Both the position numbers and the translations under genes were made by a program. DNA of 37,254 nucleotides, from positions 1-37,254 of the forward strand of contig JAFQUN010000125.1 of NCBI GenBank assembly GCA_017408525.1, in the 5' to 3' direction. Shown one piece after another: positions 31,757 to 37,254 of the stretch. Numbering within the stretch: the first letter of the stretch is position 1; each line of letters opens with the position of its first letter. The notes beneath the pieces are model-generated. The model made no database searches, was not told the origin of the DNA, and worked only from the letters and a program-made list of their open reading frames with translations. Origin of the DNA: Oscillospiraceae bacterium (lineage in GTDB: Bacteria > Bacillota > Clostridia > Oscillospirales > Oscillospiraceae).

Positions 31757-32829
31757 GTCACCACCACCGTGATCGAAACGACCATTGATATCAAAAGCAT
31801 CAGCGCACACGCAGCCGTCATCGCGAGCATCAGCCCAAGCGCGCAGCCGAGCGCATCGATAAGACCGCCAAGCGACTTTGCGCCCACCGCGCGGGCCAGC
31901 GCCGATGCCGCCTTGTAGAGGATGTACTGCACGCCCATCTGTAAAAACGGCAGGATGCAGATGGACAAAACCGCTGTCATACCAAGAATCCCGACCGTGT
32001 CTTTTAGCACGCGTGCGCCAGTGAGGACCGTTTCTGCCGCGTCGGAGATCGTACCGCCGACGACCGGCACCGCGCCGGAGATGGCAGCCTTTGCCGCCTT
32101 GAGCGCAAGCTGGTCGGTCGAGCCGGAGATGACGTTCGTAAGCGCAAGATACGTTGTGAAAACGACCAGCACCGCCTTAAGCGACCATGTCGCGACAGAT
32201 CTGACCGCCTCCGCAAGCGGGGCAAGGCGCCCGTTTTCGATCACGGTGTTCGCCGCGCAAAGACCGATGTAAACGTACACCATCGGGTGCAGCAGCCGCT
32301 CGACCGCGCCGAGCAGAATGTCGGCAAAAAAGACCGTCCCCACCTGCCACACACCCGCGCTTGCCGCGTGCCCCGACGCGGCGATCGCCGCGCCGAGCGT
32401 CGGGATCAGAAGCGTCGAAAAGCGCGAAAGCTCCCCGATAACGCTTGTCCCAAGCCCTAAAAGCGAACGCACGTCACCCGATGCGATGGTGAGGATGGCA
32501 AGCGTCCCGACCATCGGCGTATAATTCGGCGCAGCATCGTCCACACCTGTGTGCATTCCGTCCACCACACCGCAAAGAAGAACGACGAGCAAAAAAAGGA
32601 TCACCGCACGCATCCCGCCGCGAAGATATTCCCCGATATTCGCGCGCACCTTCTCACCGAGTGAATCGAGCGCACTCGTGAACATGGAAAGCACGCCGCT
32701 GTCTGTTTCACTTGCCGCACGCACATCGTCCGGAAGCGCGTCTATGTACTCCCGTGAAAGCTCCGCCGCGTATGCGCGGGGCGTGAATATGAGCAGTATG
32801 AGCAGCAAAACCAAAAACCGCTTCATCAT
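31753..32829 (-). CDS. spoIIIAE: Stage III sporulation protein AE
   Basis: Polytopic membrane protein, 358 residues, of the feeding-tube-like SpoIIIA apparatus. It has an N-terminal signal sequence (RFLVLLLILLIFTPRAYAAEL) and about seven further hydrophobic segments. The conserved block AISGAVPVVGGTISDAAETVL is clear. ATG 32829 overlaps the spoIIIAD stop by 4 nt. The much longer frame from 33213 only reads the spoIIIAD DNA in another frame. Confidence 0.94.
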   Translation of the reverse strand: MMKRFLVLLLILLIFTPRAYAAELSREYIDALPDDVRAASETDSGVLSMFTSALDSLGEKVRANIGEYLRGGMRAVILFLLVVLLCGVVDGMHTGVDDAAPNYTPMVGTLAILTIASGDVRSLLGLGTSVIGELSRFSTLLIPTLGAAIAASGHAASAGVWQVGTVFFADILLGAVERLLHPMVYVYIGLCAANTVIENGRLAPLAEAVRSVATWSLKAVLVVFTTYLALTNVISGSTDQLALKAAKAAISGAVPVVGGTISDAAETVLTGARVLKDTVGILGMTAVLSICILPFLQMGVQYILYKAASALARAVGAKSLGGLIDALGCALGLMLAMTAACALMLLISMVVSITVVVT

Positions 32830-33206
32830 AGCCACGACCTCATAAGCTCCAGCACTGCACGAAGCAGCGGCAGCGCCACCAGCACCGCACATACCGCGCC
32901 CGCCATGTCGACAAGCGCTCCGAGCGCCGACTCCCCCGCGTCGCGGCAAAGCGAGCCGGTGAGCTTCGCGGTGCAGGCGATGGCAAGCGTTTTCAAAAGC
33001 GGCGTGAACACCTCCCGCGCAATACCGGTGAGCGCGAGCACCTCCGAAAAAAAGACAGCAAGCTCCGTCGCGGAAAGCAAAAGCCGTGACGTGACGACAG
33101 CCACGACTGCGATCGCAAGCGTGAGACGGATGCGTGAGGTCTGCAAAAGCGGTGCGAGCGCGGCTGCAACAAGACATAGTGCTGCGATGCGAAAAAAATC
33201 CTCCAT
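32826..33206 (-). CDS. spoIIIAD: Stage III sporulation protein AD
   Basis: A 126-residue protein, nearly all hydrophobic, with about four membrane segments (MEDFFRIAALCLVAAALAPL at the start; ALVDMAGAVCAVLVALPLLRA near the end). Member of the SpoIIIAC/AD family. It follows spoIIIAC by 3 nt and overlaps spoIIIAE by 4 nt. Confidence 0.93.
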   Translation of the reverse strand: MEDFFRIAALCLVAAALAPLLQTSRIRLTLAIAVVAVVTSRLLLSATELAVFFSEVLALTGIAREVFTPLLKTLAIACTAKLTGSLCRDAGESALGALVDMAGAVCAVLVALPLLRAVLELMRSWL

Positions 33207-33209
33207 GCG

Positions 33210-33404
33210 TCAAAGTGAAAAGAGCGTCCGCACCAGCTCGAAAAGGTCGCTGATCTGCCGCACGAGCATCATCATCACAACGACCAGTCCCGCAAGCGTC
33301 GTCATCAGCGCCTGCTCCTCCCTGCCCGAGCGCACCAAAAGCTGGTTGAGTACCGCGACCAGTATCCCGACGGCGGCGATCTTGAAAATAAGGTCAACAT
33401 CCAT
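33210..33404 (-). CDS. spoIIIAC: Stage III sporulation protein AC
   Basis: A 64-residue membrane protein with two helices (IFKIAAVGILVAVLNQLLV and MTTLAGLVVVMMMLV). Length and pattern match SpoIIIAC. ATG 33404 (MDVDLIFK) is preferred to an upstream frame start at 33455 because AGGAGGACAAGGT precedes it. It lies between spoIIIAB and spoIIIAD. Confidence 0.92.
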   Translation of the reverse strand: MDVDLIFKIAAVGILVAVLNQLLVRSGREEQALMTTLAGLVVVMMMLVRQISDLFELVRTLFSL

Positions 33405-33462
33405 ACCTTGTCCTCCTCGTTTGTGCTGTTTCATCCTATGCCGCGCCGCACACATTCATGCC

Positions 33463-33954
33463 TCAAAGAAGCACGATTATGATAAACGCACAAGCCCCTA
33501 AGCAAAGCGCACTGTAAAGTCTTTTTCTTTCACAGTAATCCCTTTGCTTCCGTGCATAGCTCCCTTCCATTTCGCGCACGGCGCCGGCAAGCGCACGGCA
33601 TACGCTCTCCTCCTCACCGTCAAGCCGCTCCCCCAGCGAGTGCAGAATCTCGCGCTCTTCCTCGCAAAGCGGGAGCATCGAAAGCGCCTCCGCCCACGCC
33701 TCGAAAAGCGTCCTCTCGCGCCCCAGCCCCCGCGCGACGGCGGCAAAAAAATCACCGACGAGCGCGCGCTGCGACAGGCGCGGCAAAAGGCGCGGCACGG
33801 GCACAAGCTCCATGCGCACCTGTGCTTCCATCCACGATAGCGCGGCGATCATCGCGCGACACGTTTCAATTGACGCTTGCAGCCTCGATACGACGGCGCG
33901 GCGCACAAAAAAACCGGCGATAAGCACGAGCGCACTGCCTGCAAGCTTCAGCAC
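33463..33954 (-). CDS. spoIIIAB: Stage III sporulation protein AB
   Basis: A 163-residue protein with an N-terminal membrane helix (KLAGSALVLIAGFFVRRA), a helical soluble middle related to type II secretion GspF proteins (ALSWMEAQVRMELVPVPRLL) and a C-terminal membrane helix (LCLGACAFIIIVLL). It overlaps spoIIIAA by 7 nt. Confidence 0.92.
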   Translation of the reverse strand: MLKLAGSALVLIAGFFVRRAVVSRLQASIETCRAMIAALSWMEAQVRMELVPVPRLLPRLSQRALVGDFFAAVARGLGRERTLFEAWAEALSMLPLCEEEREILHSLGERLDGEEESVCRALAGAVREMEGSYARKQRDYCERKRLYSALCLGACAFIIIVLL

Positions 33955-34883
33955 GGCATTTCCTCCGTTTCGTACACCCTTTCACCGTCAACGCGATGAA
34001 TGGTGACCACGCGGCGGAATATCCCCTCGTCAAGAAGCGGCGCATAGACGCTGCGGCGGCGAAGCTCCTCCATATCGGCGGCGTGTGCCGTGGCAAGGAG
34101 CGTGACACCGCAGTTTGCCGCCTGTATCATCACCTCCGTGTCGGCTCGCGCGCTGATCTCGTCGACGGCGATGACCTGCGGGTTCATCGCACGCAGCACC
34201 ATCGTCACGCCGATGCTTTTCAGGCACCCGTCCAAAACATCCGTGTGCGCGCCGACCTCCATCTGCGCCGTGCCGTTGTGGACGGCAGCGATCTCCCCTC
34301 GCTCGTCAACAAGCGCCACACGAAGCGCTTCACGCTCCGCCCCTCCGTCGGAGATGCTTCGCACGATGTCGCGCAGCAGCGTTGTCTTTCCGCCGCCGGG
34401 CGCGGAGAGGATGAGCGTACTTTGCAGTCTGCCGTCCTCAAAAAGCGCACCCATCAAACCGTCGGCAATGCCGTAAACCTGTTTTGCGATGCGAAGCGCG
34501 GCGGAGGAAAAATCACGCATCGAGCAGCTTCTCCCGTCGCGCATGACCGCCGTGCCGCAAAGCCCAAGCCGAAAGCCGCCGCGCACGGTGAGATAGCCGT
34601 TTTTGAGCATCTCGCTTGATGCGTAGCGCGCGTATTCAGTCACCGCACCGACCATCCGTTCCAGATCATCTGCCGAAACGACGCTCTCGCGCACACCGGC
34701 GGCAAGAAGCACCTCCCCCTCGGGCAAAAGCACCGTCGCCGGACGACCCACACGCAGACGAAACTCCTCCGCGACTGCCTTTTTCTGCGCCGGAAGCTCC
34801 ATCGCCATGCGCCGCAGCCGCAGCGGCAAAAGCTCCGCCGCCTGTTCACAGCGGCGCACCGCATATTCCTTTTCCTGCACCAT
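33948..34883 (-). CDS. spoIIIAA: Stage III sporulation protein AA, secretion-type ATPase
   Basis: A 311-residue ATPase related to type II/IV secretion ATPases, thought to power the SpoIIIA-SpoIIQ channel during engulfment. Walker A SAPGGGKTTLLRD (about residue 160) and Walker B VIAVDEISARAD are intact. ATG 34883 has AAGGAGG exactly 7 nt upstream. First gene of the spoIIIA operon, expected to be under the mother-cell factor sigma-E. Confidence 0.96.
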   Translation of the reverse strand: MVQEKEYAVRRCEQAAELLPLRLRRMAMELPAQKKAVAEEFRLRVGRPATVLLPEGEVLLAAGVRESVVSADDLERMVGAVTEYARYASSEMLKNGYLTVRGGFRLGLCGTAVMRDGRSCSMRDFSSAALRIAKQVYGIADGLMGALFEDGRLQSTLILSAPGGGKTTLLRDIVRSISDGGAEREALRVALVDERGEIAAVHNGTAQMEVGAHTDVLDGCLKSIGVTMVLRAMNPQVIAVDEISARADTEVMIQAANCGVTLLATAHAADMEELRRRSVYAPLLDEGIFRRVVTIHRVDGERVYETEEMPC

Positions 34884-34930
34884 AACGCACCCTCCTTCGT
34901 GGTTTGTTCCACCTTATGAGGGTTTGTCCG

Positions 34931-34960
34931 TAAGTATGCAAAAAAGGCTTGTCAGGATGC
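34931..34960 (-). promoter_or_regulatory. Candidate sigma-E promoter of spoIIIA
   Basis: On the minus strand GCATCCT (34960-34954), 15-nt spacer, CATACTTA (34938-34931), about 50 nt before spoIIIAA. It resembles the sigma-E pattern (KMATATT, CATACAHT) with several mismatches. The assignment leans on the known sigma-E dependence of spoIIIA. Confidence 0.4.
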
Positions 34961-34977
34961 AGCGCTTCGGATAAAAT
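34949..34977 (+). promoter_or_regulatory. Sigma-A promoter of the WG-repeat gene
   Basis: TTGTCA (34949-34954), 17-nt spacer, TAAAAT (34972-34977). It physically overlaps the -35 of the divergent spoIIIA promoter candidate. Confidence 0.55.
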
Positions 34978-35011
34978 AATGTTCATACCAAATGCAAGGA
35001 GGAAAGCAATT

Positions 35012-36367
35012 TTGAAAAAAAGAGTTCTATCTATGGTCCTGGCGCTTACGCTGTGCCTGACGCTCCTACCGACCACGGCAATGGCAAACGGAGCGGAGTC
35101 GGAGATCACCTGGTTGGCGCAAGAGGAATACAAGAGCATCCAAAGCGTCATTGAGGTGGAGGACACCGGCGAGTACTATTTCCTCGTTGAAAACAACAAG
35201 GGGATGCTTGGTCTTGTGGACGAGCGCGGCGAGGTCATCCTGCCCTGCGAATACCAGAGCACACCCACCTACATGTTTGTAAACGGATTGATGCAGGTGA
35301 AGCAGAATGGAAAACTCGGCTTTATCGACACAAGCGGCAAGATCGTCATCCCCTGCGAATACACCAGGCTTATCCACTTTTCCGAAACCGGTCCGACTGT
35401 TGCGAAGAAAAACAGCAAATTCGGTCTTATCAACCGAAATAACGAGGTCGTTCTTCCCTTTGAATACGACTATCTGTTCCCCTTTTCCGGCGACAGGTGG
35501 ATCGTTGGGCAAAAAGGCACAAGCGGATATACATACGGCTTGATCGACATTGACGGCAATCTCATCGTCCCATGCATGTATTACTCCATTGAAAGCAGCG
35601 TTGACGGGATCGCAAGGATCGTAGAGGACAACTATTGGGACGGCAAATACGGCTACATTGACATCGATACCGGCCGGGTCATTGCTGCGTGCCAATATGA
35701 TACTGCCGAAGACTTTTCCGCGATTTTCGAGGGCCTTGCAATGGTCGGGTTCGAATACTACGACGAGGACCTCGACTGGAATGTTGGAAAAGCGGGCTTT
35801 ATCGACAAAACCGGCAGCGCCGTCATCCCGATCGAATTTTCGTATTTTCGCGAGTTTTCCGATGAGTACGTGGTCGCCGGGCGGGATACCTACACAGTAA
35901 ACGCAGACGGAAGCGCGAAATCCGAAGAAGCCCTGATCGACAGAAACGGCAATTTTATCATTCCTTTCGGCAAATACGACCGTATCGAAACGCTGTCCGA
36001 GGGGCTCTCCGTGGTCGAATCCAACGGAAAATACGGCTGCATCAATGCCGCCGGTGAGCTTGTCATTCCTCTCAAGTTCGATAGGATGGAGGACTTTTCC
36101 GACGGGATGGCGCTCGTTGCGGCAGGAAGCTGGTACGACGAAAAGTGCGGTTATATCGACAAAACCGGAAAGCTCGTCATCCCCTATACGTATGATTCCG
36201 GGTGGTCTTTCTCCAATGGGATCACATTGGTTTTCAGAGGCGATCTTTTCGGCTACATCGACAAAACCGGCAAGGAGATCCTTCCGTGCAAATACGACTA
36301 CTTGTGGCACAGAAGCCAAGCTGAAGGCAACAGATGGGTAGATTTCAAAGAGAACGGAAAGTACTGA
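35012..36367 (+). CDS. Secreted WG-repeat protein, interrupted by in-frame TGA
   Basis: Begins with TTG 35012, AAGGAGG ending 9 nt upstream. The signal peptide (KKRVLSMVLALTLCLTLLP) ends near TAMANG. About nine and a half WG-type repeats follow, each about 35-45 residues with a core such as KYGYIDKTGKLVIP followed by an aromatic/Asp-rich segment; these beta-rich repeats are probably a surface or sensing module of unknown partner. The frame is closed after 451 residues by TGA (36365-36367) in the tenth repeat, at the Gly of the KYG core. The same frame continues beyond with three more repeats and a C-terminal domain (36368-37225). Start 34949 would run through the promoter and is rejected. Confidence 0.88.
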   Translation: MKKRVLSMVLALTLCLTLLPTTAMANGAESEITWLAQEEYKSIQSVIEVEDTGEYYFLVENNKGMLGLVDERGEVILPCEYQSTPTYMFVNGLMQVKQNGKLGFIDTSGKIVIPCEYTRLIHFSETGPTVAKKNSKFGLINRNNEVVLPFEYDYLFPFSGDRWIVGQKGTSGYTYGLIDIDGNLIVPCMYYSIESSVDGIARIVEDNYWDGKYGYIDIDTGRVIAACQYDTAEDFSAIFEGLAMVGFEYYDEDLDWNVGKAGFIDKTGSAVIPIEFSYFREFSDEYVVAGRDTYTVNADGSAKSEEALIDRNGNFIIPFGKYDRIETLSEGLSVVESNGKYGCINAAGELVIPLKFDRMEDFSDGMALVAAGSWYDEKCGYIDKTGKLVIPYTYDSGWSFSNGITLVFRGDLFGYIDKTGKEILPCKYDYLWHRSQAEGNRWVDFKENGKY

Positions 36368-37225
36368 CACATCGACAACAACGGAAAGCTCATCGTCATC
36401 CTTCCCGGTGAGTATGACTCCATAGACAACTTCTGCGAGGGACTGGCGTGTGTCAAAAAAGGCGAAAAATACGGCTTTATCAATGCCGACTGCCGTCTTG
36501 TCATTCCGTATGAATATGACAGTGCAGTCAGCTTCCGTGATGGCGTTGCCGCTGTCGGCAACGATGGTAAAAAAGGCTTGATCGACAAAAGTGGAAATGC
36601 CGTTCTTCCCCTTCAATACGACAGTATTCTAACGCCCATGAACGTGACCGCGCCCTTTTTCATCATAAAGGACGGCTCCCGCTTGGGCATTCTTGCACAG
36701 TCCGACCTTTCGAAGTATGTCACCGAGCCGGAGCCCGCACCCGCACCTGTCGAGCCCGCACCCAAGCCCCCTGTCTCCACGAACACCGCCTATGCGAGCA
36801 CCCAGAATGTCGAGATCGACGGCAAGGCTGTCGAGGTACAGGCGTACGCCCTCCGCGATGCAAACGGCAACCCGACAAACTATGTGAAGCTGCGCGATGT
36901 CGCGCTGCTGCTCAACGGCTCGGCGGCGCAGTTTGAAGTCTCGTGGGACGGCGCAGTGAATATCGTCACCGGCGAGAGCTATACCGAAAACGGCTCGGAG
37001 ATGAAAACGCCGTTTTCCGGTGACCGCAGCTACACCGTCCCCACGGCGGCGACCAAGATCAACGGTGCGGCGGCTGACCTCGCTGCAATCACGCTGACCG
37101 ATGACGCGGGCGGCGGCTACACCTACTACCAGCTCCGCGACCTCGGACGCAGCCTCGGCTTCAACGTCGGCTGGAGTGCCGAGCGCGGCATCTATGTTGA
37201 GACGGACAAGGCATACGTCGGATAA
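36368..37225 (+). pseudogene. Downstream part of the WG-repeat protein, with C-terminal stalk-like domain
   Basis: In frame with 35012-36367 and uninterrupted to TAA at 37225. It encodes HIDNNGKL and two more full WG repeats, a Pro/Ala/Glu linker (PEPAPAPVEPAPKPP), and a C-terminal domain of about 140 residues beginning NVEIDGKAVEVQAYALRD and containing NYVKLRDVALLLNG and YYQLRDLGRSLGFNVGWS. That pattern is the copper-amine-oxidase-N-like module common in secreted clostridial proteins. A TTG at 36578 could start a shorter product, but no ribosome-binding site is evident. One TGA separates it from the upstream part. Confidence 0.7.
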
Positions 37226-37254
37226 AACCAAAGAAGGAAGCCCCCGCTATAGCG
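37226..37254 (+). other. Possible start of a terminator, cut by window edge
   Basis: After the stop codon, CCCCCGCTATAGCG ends the window; it looks like the left arm and loop of a GC-rich hairpin, whose right arm would lie outside. Confidence 0.3.

Noticed and set aside
36365..36367. UGA recoded as glycine (as in some candidate phyla)
   Set aside because: UGA is the true terminator of several conserved genes in this window, including DUF421, spoIIIAD and spoIIIAE, and conserved proteins contain no internal UGA.
35066..36616. 516-codon minus-strand frame opposite the WG-repeat gene
   Set aside because: An antisense shadow; its apparent periodicity comes from the WG repeats on the plus strand.

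Overview
The window looks like a chromosomal segment from an anaerobic, spore-forming Firmicute of the class Clostridia. A fairly GC-rich, Oscillospiraceae-like relative is my inference from codon usage and gene content. The evidence is a complete spoIIIAA-AH operon, ArgR, NdoA-type MazF, a T-box riboswitch, an L20-type infC leader, a GerS-like lipoprotein and an OLE RNA/OapA locus. I see no phage, transposase, CRISPR array, rRNA or tRNA.

Layout. 1-2142: a sodium:neurotransmitter-type transporter broken by an in-frame amber codon, then a Lar-like zinc-ribbon gene and a small membrane protein. 2200-9181 (minus): OLE RNA - oapA - dxs - tlyA - nadK - argR - recN, a tightly overlapping operon preceded by a ~640-nt structured RNA with its own strong promoter. 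9234-12306: glmS (minus) diverging from a DUF421/DUF4363 pair. 12361-17496 (minus): nrdR, two unknown genes, mazF, alr, a GerS-like lipoprotein and nnrD. 17526-22618 (plus): a phenylalanine T-box leader controlling a polysaccharide-deacetylase lipoprotein and pheS-pheT. 22830-25071 (plus): ireB, a small unknown gene and an SH3/NlpC-P60 cell-wall hydrolase. 25194-26606 (minus): infC-rpmI-rplT with an attenuator leader. 26803-34883 (minus): spoIIIAA-AH, an Asp23-family gene, nusB, xseA, xseB and ispA. 35012-37225 (plus): a secreted WG-repeat protein broken by an in-frame UGA.

How the parts relate. The usual clostridial run spoIIIA - asp23 - nusB - xseAB - ispA - (OLE - oapA) - dxs - tlyA - nadK - argR - recN is present in order and in one orientation. 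It is cut between ispA and OLE by about 17.5 kb of other genes. IspA and Dxs still belong to one pathway (isoprenoid precursors).

Most notable observations: the OLE RNA/OapA ribonucleoprotein locus; a two-copy, multi-hairpin element whose stems covary, placed directly after the stop codons of nrdR and pheT; a T-box that places a cell-envelope deacetylase under Phe-tRNA control; divergent promoters sharing one palindromic -35 hexamer; an AUA start for infC; an enlarged PheT; and two genes interrupted by single nonsense codons, both explained by G-to-T changes on the plus strand.
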